Shown here piece after piece: positions 50,281 to 58,684 of a stretch of DNA of 64,000 bases; within the stretch, counting starts at the first letter, position 1; each line of letters begins with the position of its first letter. The DNA is from Rhodoferax sp. (GTDB lineage: Bacteria > Pseudomonadota > Gammaproteobacteria > Burkholderiales > Burkholderiaceae_C), in assembly GCF_028715765.1 (NCBI RefSeq), contig NZ_JAQURE010000008.1:23276-87275 (forward strand), given 5' to 3'. The position numbers were made by a program, and so were the translations under genes. Below the pieces are notes generated by a model. The model saw nothing but the letters and a program-made list of their open reading frames with translations, made no database searches and was not told the DNA's origin.

Positions 50281-52272
50281 TCAAAACGGCCCTTTAAGCA
50301 GCCGTTTTTCAATCAGTTCTAGTTTGTCAGCCTGCCCGGCCAACACCAGCACATCGCCATCCATCAAAAGCAACTCATCGGTCAGTGGCATCACTTGACC
50401 GGTGGCGCGGCGCAGGCTGACCAGCCGCACCTCCAGCAGCGCCAGATTCAGCTGCACCACACTGCGTCCGATGGCGCGTGCCGTTGCGGGCAGGCTGACG
50501 GTGCACAGCCGCTCTTGATGCACTTCGTCAACCGTGCCGTCATCTGCGCCACGGAAAAAGCCGCGCAAAATTTTGTAGCGTGCGTCGCGCTGCTCTTGCA
50601 CGATGCGAATCACCCGGCGCATGGGCACGCCCACCAGTGCCAGGGCGTGGCTGGCCAGCATCAACGAGCCCTCAATCGCCTCTGGCACCACTTCGGTGGC
50701 ACCGGCCTGCCGCAAGGCCTCCAGGTCATGGTCGTCAGAGGTTCGCACCACCACGGGCACTTGGGGTGCATGTTCATGGATGTGTGCCAGCACCTTCATG
50801 GCGCTTGGGGTTTCAAGGTAAGTCACCACCACCGCGCTGGCGCGCGCCAAGCCCGCTGCCATCAAGGCCTGCAACCGTGCTGCATCGCCAAACACCACTG
50901 AGTCGCCAGCGGCGGCGGCTTGTCGCACCCGGTCAGGGTCCAGGTCGAGCGCCATGTAGGGAATATTTTCCTTGTCCAACATGCGCGCCAGATTTTGACC
51001 GCAGCGACCAAAACCGCAAATGATGACGTGCTTGTTGCTTTTGATGGCTTGGCGGGCAATGGTGGTCATTTGCACCGACTCCATCAGCCATTCATTGCTT
51101 ACCAGGCGCATCACCCACTGGTTGCTGTGCATCACGATGAAGGGCGTAGCCAGCATGGACAGCACCATGGCAGCCAAAATTGGGTTCAGCAGCTCGGGCG
51201 GTACCAGCTTGTGGGCTTGTGCCAGCGTCAGCAGCACAAAGCCGAACTCTCCGGCTTGCGCCAAGTACAAACCGGTGCGCAGAGCCACACCTTGCGTGGC
51301 GCCCAAGGCACGCGTCAAAAAAGTCACCACCACGGCTTTGTAAAGCACCGGTATGGTCAGCAACAGCAACACCAATGGCCAGCGCTCCAGCACCAGGCGC
51401 CAATCCAGCATCATGCCAATGCTGATGAAAAACAGCCCCAACAGCACGTCGTGGAACGGCCGAATATCAGTCTCAACCTGGTGTTTGTATTGGGTTTCAG
51501 AGATCAGCATGCCCGCAATGAACGCACCCAGCGCCAGGCTCAAGCCAGCCAGCTCAGTCAGCCAAGCCAGTCCCAAGGTCACCAGCAGCAGATTGAGCAC
51601 AAACAATTCTTCGCTTTTGCGCCGTGCCACCAGGTTCAGCCAGGCGCGCATCACACGCGGCCCGCCCACCAGCAGCACGGTGATCAAGGCCACCGCTTTG
51701 AACAGCGCCCACAGCAGCGTCTCTGCCATTTGCTCGGGTGTGGCGCTCAGGGCTGGAATCAACACCAGCAGCGGCACCACCGCCAAATCTTGAAACAGCA
51801 ACACCCCCATGACGCGCTTGCCGTGCTCAGACTCCAGCTCCAGCCGCTCGCTCATGAGTTTGACCACAATGGCGGTGCTGCTCATGGCCATGGCGCTGGA
51901 TAAGGCCAACGCGGTGCGCCAGTCCATGCCCCAATGGGTGGGTGCCAGCAGCGCAAACGCCATGCTGGCACCGGTAGTGACCAGCATGGTTAACGCCACC
52001 TGGAACAACCCCAATCCAAACACATGGTTGCGCATGCTGCGCAGCTTGGGCAGGTTGAACTCTAGCCCAATCACGAACATCAGAAACACCACGCCAAATT
52101 CGCCCAAATGGCGCACCCCATCGGCATTTTTGGCCAGTGCCAGGGCGTTCGGGCCAATCACCACCCCCACCGCCAAATAACCCAACATGGGTGGTAGTTT
52201 CAGATAGCGGCACGCCACCACGCCCAGCACGGCAGCCAACAGGTACAACAGGGTCAGGTCAAGTGGGTTCAC
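50281..52272 (-). CDS. CPA2-family monovalent cation:proton antiporter (KefB/KefC-like)
   Basis: 663 residues: about twelve transmembrane helices (1-390) with the family signature [20 protein letters not shown] and [14 protein letters not shown], followed by a cytosolic TrkA-N/RCK nucleotide-binding domain ([38 protein letters not shown]) and a TrkA-C-like domain (about 580-660). Kef proteins export K+ in exchange for H+, gated by glutathione adducts; the glutathione residues were not verified. No KefF/KefG partner adjoins. It is divergent from kdsD. Confidence 0.9.
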   Translation of the reverse strand: MNPLDLTLLYLLAAVLGVVACRYLKLPPMLGYLAVGVVIGPNALALAKNADGVRHLGEFGVVFLMFVIGLEFNLPKLRSMRNHVFGLGLFQVALTMLVTTGASMAFALLAPTHWGMDWRTALALSSAMAMSSTAIVVKLMSERLELESEHGKRVMGVLLFQDLAVVPLLVLIPALSATPEQMAETLLWALFKAVALITVLLVGGPRVMRAWLNLVARRKSEELFVLNLLLVTLGLAWLTELAGLSLALGAFIAGMLISETQYKHQVETDIRPFHDVLLGLFFISIGMMLDWRLVLERWPLVLLLLTIPVLYKAVVVTFLTRALGATQGVALRTGLYLAQAGEFGFVLLTLAQAHKLVPPELLNPILAAMVLSMLATPFIVMHSNQWVMRLVSNEWLMESVQMTTIARQAIKSNKHVIICGFGRCGQNLARMLDKENIPYMALDLDPDRVRQAAAAGDSVVFGDAARLQALMAAGLARASAVVVTYLETPSAMKVLAHIHEHAPQVPVVVRTSDDHDLEALRQAGATEVVPEAIEGSLMLASHALALVGVPMRRVIRIVQEQRDARYKILRGFFRGADDGTVDEVHQERLCTVSLPATARAIGRSVVQLNLALLEVRLVSLRRATGQVMPLTDELLLMDGDVLVLAGQADKLELIEKRLLKGPF

Positions 52273-52338
52273 CCCCCAATGCTAACAACAGGCATGCGCC
52301 ACATCTGCCCTGCGCAGCCTGCCCGATAGAATGCCGCC

Positions 52339-53340
52339 ATGAAAACGACCCCTCTCTCAGCACTGCCGCTGGATGCCGATCGCGCCTTGGCCTTGGCACA
52401 CACCACGCTTGACATCGAAGCCGCCGCCGTGCTCGGGCTCAAGCGGCATTTGGATGCCAGTTTTGCCCAGGCCGTGGGCTTGATGCTGGCTGTGCGCGGA
52501 CGGGTGGTGGTGATGGGCATGGGCAAAAGTGGTCACATTGGCCGCAAAATTGCTGCTACCTTGGCCTCTACCGGCACTGCGGCCATGTTTGTGCACCCGG
52601 CCGAAGCCAGCCATGGCGACCTCGGTATGATCCAGCCGGTCGACGTGGTGCTGGCCATCTCCAACAGCGGCGAATCTGAGGAAATCAACGCCATCTTGCC
52701 CATGATCAAGCGCCTGGGTGCGCCCCTGGTAGGCATGGCCGGCAACCCACAGTCCACCTTGGCACGCTATGCCAATGTGTTCTTGAACAGCAGCGTCGAC
52801 AAAGAAGCCTGCCCACTGAACCTGGCGCCCACCGCAAGCACCACCGCGCAACTGGCGCTGGGTGATGCGTTGGCCGTGGCACTGCTCGATGCCCGTGGTT
52901 TCAAAGCCGAAGACTTTGCTCGTTCGCACCCGGGTGGCGCATTGGGACGCAAGTTGCTGACGTTGGTCAGCGACATCATGCGCAGCGGTGACCAAGTGCC
53001 GCGCGTGCCTGGTTCGGCCAGTTTCAGTGCATTGATGCGTGAGATGAGCAACAAGGGGCTGGGCGCGGCGGCCATTGTGGACGAGGCGGGTCATGTGCAA
53101 GGCATTTTTACCGATGGTGATTTGCGCCGCCTGATTGAAAAAGGTGCCGACTTGCGCAGCTGCATCGCCGCGCAAGTCATGCACAGCCAGCCCAGCACCA
53201 TTGCCCACGATGCGCTGGCGGTTGATGCCGCTGAGCTGATGGAGCAGCGTTGCATCACCAGCGTGCTGGTGGTGGACCCCGCGGGCGTGCTGTGCGGCGC
53301 CCTCAACAGCAACGACCTGATGCGCGCCAAGGTGATCTGA
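52339..53340 (+). CDS. kdsD: Arabinose-5-phosphate isomerase KdsD
   Basis: 333 residues. SIS domain (about 40-175) with MGMGKSGHIGRKIAATLASTGT and FVHPAEASHGDLGMI, then two CBS domains (about 210-330: MREMSNKGLGAAAIVDEAGHVQGIFTDGDLRR and VDAAELMEQRCITSVLVVD). Converts ribulose-5-phosphate to arabinose-5-phosphate, the first step of Kdo synthesis for lipopolysaccharide. Its stop overlaps the kdsC start (TGATG). First gene of kdsD-kdsC-lptC. Confidence 0.96.
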   Translation: MKTTPLSALPLDADRALALAHTTLDIEAAAVLGLKRHLDASFAQAVGLMLAVRGRVVVMGMGKSGHIGRKIAATLASTGTAAMFVHPAEASHGDLGMIQPVDVVLAISNSGESEEINAILPMIKRLGAPLVGMAGNPQSTLARYANVFLNSSVDKEACPLNLAPTASTTAQLALGDALAVALLDARGFKAEDFARSHPGGALGRKLLTLVSDIMRSGDQVPRVPGSASFSALMREMSNKGLGAAAIVDEAGHVQGIFTDGDLRRLIEKGADLRSCIAAQVMHSQPSTIAHDALAVDAAELMEQRCITSVLVVDPAGVLCGALNSNDLMRAKVI

Positions 53341-53885
53341 TGACGCCCACCCTTCAATTCGCCCCCGAGCTGTTGCTCAAAGCGCAACCGGTGCAAGTGG
53401 TGTTTTTTGATGTTGACGGCGTACTGACCGATGGTGGGCTGTATTTCTCTGAGCATGGTGAAGCCCTCAAACGCTTTCACACGCTTGATGGTCATGGCCT
53501 CAAGCTGCTGCAGCGTGCGGGCATTACCCCGGTGGTGATTACCGGGCGCGACTCGGCGGCCTTGCGCGTGCGCCTGGCCGCGCTGGGCATCAGCCATGCC
53601 CACTTTGGCACCGAAGACAAACGCCCTGCTGCCGCGGCCACGCTTGCCACCCTGGGGCTGAGCTGGTCGCAAGCGGCTGCCATGGGCGACGATTGGCCAG
53701 ACTTGCCGGTGCTGACGCGCTGTGCCTTGGCTTGTGCGCCGGCCAATGCCCAAGCCGATGTGCGCGCGCGGGTGCACCATGTCACCGCTTCGGCCGGTGG
53801 CCACGGTGCGGTGCGTGAGCTGTGCGACTTGCTGTTGGTGGCCAAAGGGCGCTACGCAGAGCTGCTACAAGAGGCCTTGGGATGA
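53340..53885 (+). CDS. kdsC: 3-deoxy-D-manno-octulosonate 8-phosphate phosphatase KdsC
   Basis: 181 residues from the ATG at 53340 that overlaps the kdsD stop; a longer frame inside kdsD is not real. HAD fold of the C0 type: VFFDVDGVLTDG (nucleophile and acid Asp), ITGRDSAALRVR, GTEDKRPA and MGDDWPDLPVL. Releases Kdo from Kdo-8-phosphate. Overlaps lptC by 4 bp (ATGA). Confidence 0.96.
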   Translation: MTPTLQFAPELLLKAQPVQVVFFDVDGVLTDGGLYFSEHGEALKRFHTLDGHGLKLLQRAGITPVVITGRDSAALRVRLAALGISHAHFGTEDKRPAAAATLATLGLSWSQAAAMGDDWPDLPVLTRCALACAPANAQADVRARVHHVTASAGGHGAVRELCDLLLVAKGRYAELLQEALG

Positions 53886-54499
53886 ACCGCGTGCGCGCCC
53901 TGTGGGAGCGGTTGGCGTTGTATTTGCCAGTGCTGCTGATGGGGCTGCTGGCCATGGCCAGCTACTGGCTGGTGCGCAGCACACCCGCGCCCAATGTGCC
54001 CGAGCCAGAAACACCGCTGGTGCACGAACCAGATTACTTCTTGCGCCAATTCGCAGTGAAAACCTATGCGGCCAACGGCCAACTGAAAAGTGAAGTCAGT
54101 GGCGCAGAGGCGCGCCATTTCCCCGACACCGATACGCTGGAGATTGACCAGGTTCGCATTCATTCTTTCAACGAGCAAGGCCGACTCACCACCGCCACGG
54201 CTCGCCATGCCATCACCAACGGCGACGCCTCAGAGGTGCAGCTCTTTGGCAACGCACGGGTGGAACGTGCTGCCATGCGCGCTGCCAATGGTCAAACCCT
54301 GGCAAGTTTGACTTTCGCAGGCGAGTTCTTGCACGCTTTCATGAAGACTGAACGCGTCATCTCCCACAAGCCGGTCGAGCTGATTCGTGGCAATGACCGC
54401 TTTACCGCAGACAGCATGGACTTTGACAATCTCGACCGCGTGATGCTGCTGCGTGGTCGCGTGCGCGGTCAATTGATGCCCGGCAAATCTGCACCATGA
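53882..54499 (+). CDS. lptC: LPS export ABC transporter periplasmic protein LptC
   Basis: 205 residues from the ATG at 53882. One N-terminal transmembrane anchor (LALYLPVLLMGLLAMASYWLV, about 10-30), then a periplasmic beta-jellyroll (YFLRQFAVKTYAANGQLKSEVSGAEARHFPDTDTLEIDQVRIHSF). LptC takes lipopolysaccharide from LptBFG and hands it to LptA. It overlaps kdsC by 4 bp and the SDR gene by 4 bp. The lptA and lptB genes that normally follow are not in this window. Confidence 0.92.
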   Translation: MNRVRALWERLALYLPVLLMGLLAMASYWLVRSTPAPNVPEPETPLVHEPDYFLRQFAVKTYAANGQLKSEVSGAEARHFPDTDTLEIDQVRIHSFNEQGRLTTATARHAITNGDASEVQLFGNARVERAAMRAANGQTLASLTFAGEFLHAFMKTERVISHKPVELIRGNDRFTADSMDFDNLDRVMLLRGRVRGQLMPGKSAP

Positions 54500-55302
54500 G
54501 CAAGCCACTTGCGTCCTCAAAGCCCTTGGTGTTGATCACTGGTGCCTCCAGCGGCATCGGCCAGGCCTTGGCACTGCACTACGCCCAAGCGGGTGCCCGG
54601 TTGGCTTTGGTGGCACGCCGCGGTGATGTAATCAAATCATGGCTTGAGGCTTGTCAAATAAGCACGGATAGCTATGAAATTTACAGTGCTGATGTGGCCA
54701 ATATCGACAGCACGGCGCACATGGCCAGCGCCTGCATGGCACGCCAGGGCGTGCCTGATGTGGTGATTGCCAACGCCGGCATCAGCCACGGCGTAGATTC
54801 ATCGGAGCGTGCAGACCTGGAGGTGATGGCGCGCATTTTGACCACCAATGTGCTTGGTGTTGCGGCCACCTTGGGGCCATTCATTGCCCCCATGCAAGCG
54901 CGTGGTTCGGGTACGCTGGTTGGCATAGGCAGTGTGGCGGGCATTCGTGGCCTGCCGGGTCATGGCGCTTACTGTGCCAGCAAAGCCGCCGTCATCAACT
55001 ACTGTGAAAGCTTGCGCGGTGAACTGCGCGGCAGTGGGGTCAAGGTGGTGACCCTGTGCCCGGGATACATCGCCACGCCCTTGACGCAAAACAACAGTTA
55101 CAACATGCCGTTCTTGATGCAGCCGCAGGCTTTTGCCAGGCAAGCGGCTCAAGCCATTGCGGCGGCTGACAGCTACCGCGTGATTCCGTGGCAAATGGGC
55201 GTGGTGGCCAAGATGTTGCGCCTGCTGCCCAACGCCCTGTTTGACCGTCTGCTGGCCGGGCGCCCACGCAAGCCACGCCAAAGCTCACGTTTACCGGATT
55301 AA
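54496..55302 (+). CDS. Short-chain dehydrogenase/reductase
   Basis: 268 residues, classical SDR. NAD(P) motif ITGASSGIGQALA at 14-26, NAGIS, catalytic S of GIGSVAGIRG, and YCASK with Tyr and Lys. Substrate unknown. It overlaps lptC by 4 bp, so it is the fourth gene of the kdsD run. Residues about 45-62 (VIKSWLEACQISTDSYEI) after the RR of strand 2 are encoded by a copy of the dispersed AT-rich repeat in antisense orientation, in frame; this part is more AT-rich than the rest. Terminates near the shared hairpin at 55312-55335. Confidence 0.9.
   Translation: MSKPLASSKPLVLITGASSGIGQALALHYAQAGARLALVARRGDVIKSWLEACQISTDSYEIYSADVANIDSTAHMASACMARQGVPDVVIANAGISHGVDSSERADLEVMARILTTNVLGVAATLGPFIAPMQARGSGTLVGIGSVAGIRGLPGHGAYCASKAAVINYCESLRGELRGSGVKVVTLCPGYIATPLTQNNSYNMPFLMQPQAFARQAAQAIAAADSYRVIPWQMGVVAKMLRLLPNALFDRLLAGRPRKPRQSSRLPD
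54628..54680 (-). repeat. AT-rich repeat, copy I (in frame inside the SDR gene)
   Basis: On the minus strand: ATTTCATAGCTATCCG, TGCTTATTTGACAAGCC, TCAAGCCATGATTTG. It keeps the ATAGCT - GCTTATTT - AAGC spacing of the consensus, though the right stem arm is degenerate. Confidence 0.55.
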
Positions 55303-55311
55303 ACCGCCAAT

Positions 55312-55335
55312 AAAAAAGGGTTCCGAAGAACCCTT
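55312..55335 (-). terminator. Terminator of the RRM gene (possibly bidirectional)
   Basis: On the minus strand: AAGGGTTC, TTCG tetraloop, GAACCCTT, then TTTT. The stem occupies 55316-55323 and 55328-55335. It lies 40 bp after the RRM stop and 10 bp after the SDR stop. Confidence 0.88.
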
Positions 55336-55375
55336 GATTTGATCAGGTCTAGCGCCTGACCGGTTGGCGCAGTGC

Positions 55376-55789
55376 TTAGTAGCTGCTACGGCCACCGCCG
55401 TAACCGCCGCCGCCTGAACGGCCACCACCAGCGCCACCGCCGTAGCCACCGCCACCTGAACGGCCACCACCAGCGCCACCGCCGTAACCGCCACCACCAT
55501 TACCGCCGCCGAAGCCGCCACCAGAGCGGGGAGGACGGGGTTCCATGGGGCGAGCTTCGTTCACCACGAGGCCACGGCCACCGAATTGCTGGCCATTCAT
55601 GGCTGCAATTGCGGTTTGTGCTTGGGCATCGTCGCCCATTTCGACAAAACCGAAACCTTTAGAGCGGCCGGTGTCACGTTCCATCATGACTTTGGCGCTG
55701 GTGACGGAACCGTGTGCTGCAAAAGCTTGTTGCAGATCTTCGTCACGGAAAGAATATGGCAGGTTGCCTACGTAAAGTTTGTTGCCCAT
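55376..55789 (-). CDS. Glycine-rich RNA-binding protein (RRM)
   Basis: 137 residues from the ATG at 55789, with AGGAG eight bases before. A single RRM (1-80) with RNP2 LYVGNL and RNP1 KGFGFVEM, followed by a Gly/Tyr/Arg tail made of a 14-residue unit (YGGGAGGGRSGGGG) repeated about twice. Bacterial proteins of this kind are often cold-induced RNA chaperones. The 259 bp upstream (55790-56048) contain no gene and may hold a long leader. The tail is low-complexity and could vary in length between strains. Confidence 0.93.
   Translation of the reverse strand: MGNKLYVGNLPYSFRDEDLQQAFAAHGSVTSAKVMMERDTGRSKGFGFVEMGDDAQAQTAIAAMNGQQFGGRGLVVNEARPMEPRPPRSGGGFGGGNGGGGYGGGAGGGRSGGGGYGGGAGGGRSGGGGYGGGRSSY
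55413..55496. repeat. In-gene tandem repeat of 42 bp
   Basis: CCTGAACGGCCACCACC occurs at 55413 and again 42 bp later, encoding the repeated glycine-rich unit of the RRM protein. Confidence 0.85.
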
Positions 55790-56048
55790 GAAAGGACTCC
55801 TCAAAATAACTCAAAACGCGATGGAGTCCAAAACCGCAACAACCAAACCTGAAAAGACTTAGAGCAGACGTGAGACTGACATTCACCGCAAACCACACAC
55901 TGTTTTCCTAAACAATGCGTGGCGCATGATACGACAGGTTTTTGTTTTTAAATAATTATTTTTACAACCCTTCAAAAAGTATGGCTCGGTGCACGCGGTT
56001 GCGCGTCACGGGCAACCTTGCCTTAAGCAGGCGCAAAAGCCGCGTGGG

Positions 56049-57089
56049 CTACACCAACTTTTTCAGCAACTCGGCTTTCTTCGCGTCAAACTCTTCTTGT
56101 GTCAAGACGCCTTTGCCTTTGAGTTCAGCGAGTTTTTCCAGCGTGGCAATTACTTCTTCGGCCTTTGTGTTCGCCGCTTGTGCCGCCCCCGCCGCCAGCG
56201 GTGCAGCTTGCAAACCCGTCGTCAGGTTGTGCGCCAGCACCTGGCCAAGTGCCACGCCTGCGCCCAAGCCCATGGCATCACCGGCCATGCCGCTGCCACC
56301 CCCACCGGCACCGCCTTCGGCAAATTTGGGGATGGCTTGCGCGGTTTGGTACTGCATGAACCGGGCCATGTCGTTGCCCACCATGCCCATGCCAATTTTC
56401 TGGTCCAGCACTTTTTGCAGCTCGTCGGGCAGTGAGACGTTTTGCACCGTCACGCACTCCAGTTGCAGGCCAAGGTTCACAAACTCAGGCGCCAGTTGCG
56501 TGGTCAAGGCTTGCGCAAACAGCAGCTGATTGGCGGCCAAGTCCAAAAATGCGATGCCGCTGGCGGCCACCGCGTGGCTGATGTTTTGCAGCACCAGGCC
56601 GCGCAGCTGACCGTCCAGATCGGCCACGCCATAGTCGCCACGCGTGCCAGAAATCTCGGTATGAAACCGTTGGGGGTCGCCCACGCGATAGCTGTAGTTG
56701 CCGAAAGCGCGCAGGCGCACCGCACCAAAGTCGGCATCGCGCAAGGTGATGGGCTGCGGCGTGCCCCATTTTTGGTCAATCTGTTGGCGCGTGCTGAAAA
56801 AGTACACATCGCTTTTGAAGGGCGACTCAAACAATTTGTCCCAGTTTTTCAGGTAGGTCAGCAGCGGCAGCGTTTGTGTGCTGAGTGTGTGGGTGCCCGG
56901 GCCAAACACATCGGCCACCTTGCCTTCGTTGACAAACAGCGCCATTTGGCTCTCGCGCACTAGCAGTTGCGCGCCGTTCTGGATTTCCATGTCGGCCATT
57001 GGAAAACGCCAGGCCAGCGTGCCCTCCGTGTCTTCTGTCCACTGGATGATGTCGATGAATTGCTTGCGAATAAAGTCCATCAAAGCCAT
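56049..57089 (-). CDS. SPFH-domain protein with C-terminal SHOCT domain (YdjI/virion-core-like)
   Basis: 346 residues, no signal peptide. The first 240 residues match the SPFH/band-7-like family that includes B. subtilis YdjI: IIQWTEDTEGTLAWRFPMADMEIQNGAQLLVRESQMALFVNEGKVADVFGPGTHTLSTQTLPLL. A Gly-rich linker (EGGAGGGGSGMAGDAMGLGAGVALG) leads to a C-terminal SHOCT helix pair (IATLEKLAELKGKGVLTQEEFDAKKAELLKKL). Function unsettled; related proteins organise membranes or respond to phage-shock-type stress. No pspA neighbour. Divergent from the glycine riboswitch. Confidence 0.87.
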   Translation of the reverse strand: MALMDFIRKQFIDIIQWTEDTEGTLAWRFPMADMEIQNGAQLLVRESQMALFVNEGKVADVFGPGTHTLSTQTLPLLTYLKNWDKLFESPFKSDVYFFSTRQQIDQKWGTPQPITLRDADFGAVRLRAFGNYSYRVGDPQRFHTEISGTRGDYGVADLDGQLRGLVLQNISHAVAASGIAFLDLAANQLLFAQALTTQLAPEFVNLGLQLECVTVQNVSLPDELQKVLDQKIGMGMVGNDMARFMQYQTAQAIPKFAEGGAGGGGSGMAGDAMGLGAGVALGQVLAHNLTTGLQAAPLAAGAAQAANTKAEEVIATLEKLAELKGKGVLTQEEFDAKKAELLKKLV

Positions 57090-57165
57090 GGTGTGCTCCT
57101 TGTGCGAGAGGCTGAAACCCCATGATACAAGCCAGGCCAGTTCCTGCTACATTTATCACCCGACA

Positions 57166-57363
57166 CCGGAAGAGACTGTTTGCCATGCAGTGGCAAGCAG
57201 CACCGAAGGAGCAACCGCCCCGGAAACTCTCAGGTACCCCAGACCGGTGTCAACGGTAAATAATCTCTGAAGAGTGGCCAGGCTTTGTCATCTGGCCCAC
57301 CGCAGGAGCAAGCGACAGAGCCGCCGGGGCTCGCGTGAATCTCTCAGGTCCAAAACAGAGGGG
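57166..57363 (+). promoter_or_regulatory. Tandem glycine riboswitch upstream of dadA
   Basis: Two consecutive aptamers: first 57166-57247 with CCGGAAGAGACTG, GCACCGAAGGAGCAA and AACTCTCAGGTA; second about 57263-57363 with TCTCTGAAGAG, CACCGCAGGAGCAAG and AATCTCTCAGGTCC ending AACAGAGG. These are the conserved blocks of the cooperative glycine riboswitch. Glycine binding usually turns expression on. Confidence 0.93.
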
Positions 57364-57366
57364 GCG

Positions 57367-57390
57367 ATGGTTTTGAAGGGTCAAAACCGT
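57367..57390 (+). promoter_or_regulatory. Expression-platform hairpin of the riboswitch
   Basis: GGTTTTGA (57369-57376), AGGG loop, TCAAAACC (57381-57388), extendable to 10 bp, directly after aptamer 2. A run of six T follows about 18 bases later, and the dadA start is 30 bp on. It could be a terminator-type or translation-masking element. Confidence 0.5.
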
Positions 57391-57420
57391 CTCCACCCAC
57401 GACTTTTTTGGACTGATTCA

Positions 57421-58683
57421 ATGAAAAAAATCGCTGTCATTGGTGGCGGGATCACGGGCGTGACCACCGCATACGCTTTAGCCAAACGTGGCTTCACCGT
57501 CACCTTGCTTGAAAAACACCGCTACGCGGCCATGGAAACCTCATTTGCCAACGGGGGGCAGTTTTCGGCCTCCAACGCCGAAGTCTGGAACGAGTGGAGC
57601 ACCGTGCTCAAAGGGCTCAAGTGGATGTTCAAAAACGATGCCCCCTTGCTAGTGAATCCGAAACCAAGTTGGCACAAACTGTCGTGGTTTGCCGAGTTTT
57701 TAGCGGCCATACCGCACTACCAAGCCAACACCATCGAAACCGCGCGTCTGGCCGTGGCTGCACGCCAGCATCTGTTTCAGTGGGCGGCCGAAGAGGGGCT
57801 GGACTTTGACCACAAAAAAGAAGGCATCCTGCACATTTACCGCGACAAAGCAACCTTTGACCACGCTGGCAAAGTGTCCGAATTGTTGGCCAAGGGCGGG
57901 CTGGAGCGGCATCCGGTCACGCTGGCTGAAATGCGCCAGATCGAGCCCACCTTGGCGGGTCAGTACTATGGTGGCTATTTCACGCAAAGCGACTCCACGG
58001 GCGACATTCACAAGTTCACCACTGGCATGGCGCAAGCTGCGCAGCGCTTGGGGGTGACCACGCTTTACGGTCAAGACATCACGGCAGTTCGCACCGACGG
58101 CAGCACCGTCACGATCACGGCCAATTCAGACCAGGGCGAACAACAGCGCGTGTTTGATGGCGTGGTGGTGTGTGCCGGCACCGCCAGCCGCGACTTGGCC
58201 AGCCAGCTGGGTGACCGGGTCAATATTTACCCAGTCAAAGGCTATTCGATCACCGTCAATTTGCTTGACGAGGCTAGCCGCAAGGGCGCACCGGTGGTGA
58301 GTTTGCTTGACGACGATACCAAGCTGGTCACCAGCCGCTTGGGCGACGACCGCCTGCGCGTGGCGGGCACCGCTGAATTCAATGGTTACAACCGCGACAT
58401 TCGCGCCGACCGCATCAAACCCCTGGTGGATTGGGTGCAGCAATGCTTTCCGGCCGTGCGCACCGAGAGCGTGGTGCCTTGGGCTGGCCTGCGCCCCATG
58501 ATGCCCAACCTGATGCCACGGGTGGGGCGTGGCCGTGCCGCTTGTGTGTTTTACAACACCGGCCACGGCCACCTGGGGTTGACGCTGTCGGCCATGACCG
58601 CCGACATGATTGGCAACATCGTGGCAAACGCCATGGGCGCCGTCAGCCCGAAGGTGTTCACAACCCAGCCGCTGCATTCGTAA
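57421..58683 (+). CDS. dadA: D-amino acid dehydrogenase small subunit (DadA)
   Basis: 420 residues from the ATG at 57421; the longer open frame runs through the riboswitch and is not coding. FAD motif IAVIGGGITGVTTAYALAKRG at 4-24, then ETSFANGGQFSASNAE, and the C-terminal PWAGLRPMMPNLMPRVGRG and NTGHGHLGLTLS, all typical of DadA. It oxidatively deaminates D-alanine and other D-amino acids, possibly glycine, passing electrons to the respiratory chain and releasing ammonia. Under the glycine riboswitch. Its stop is one base from the end of amtB (convergent). No alanine racemase gene is adjacent. Confidence 0.93.
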   Translation: MKKIAVIGGGITGVTTAYALAKRGFTVTLLEKHRYAAMETSFANGGQFSASNAEVWNEWSTVLKGLKWMFKNDAPLLVNPKPSWHKLSWFAEFLAAIPHYQANTIETARLAVAARQHLFQWAAEEGLDFDHKKEGILHIYRDKATFDHAGKVSELLAKGGLERHPVTLAEMRQIEPTLAGQYYGGYFTQSDSTGDIHKFTTGMAQAAQRLGVTTLYGQDITAVRTDGSTVTITANSDQGEQQRVFDGVVVCAGTASRDLASQLGDRVNIYPVKGYSITVNLLDEASRKGAPVVSLLDDDTKLVTSRLGDDRLRVAGTAEFNGYNRDIRADRIKPLVDWVQQCFPAVRTESVVPWAGLRPMMPNLMPRVGRGRAACVFYNTGHGHLGLTLSAMTADMIGNIVANAMGAVSPKVFTTQPLHS

Positions 58684-58684
58684 C

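Noticed and set aside
57274..57420. N-terminal extension of DadA by 49 residues
   Set aside because: This stretch is the glycine riboswitch; the FAD motif begins only after the ATG at 57421.
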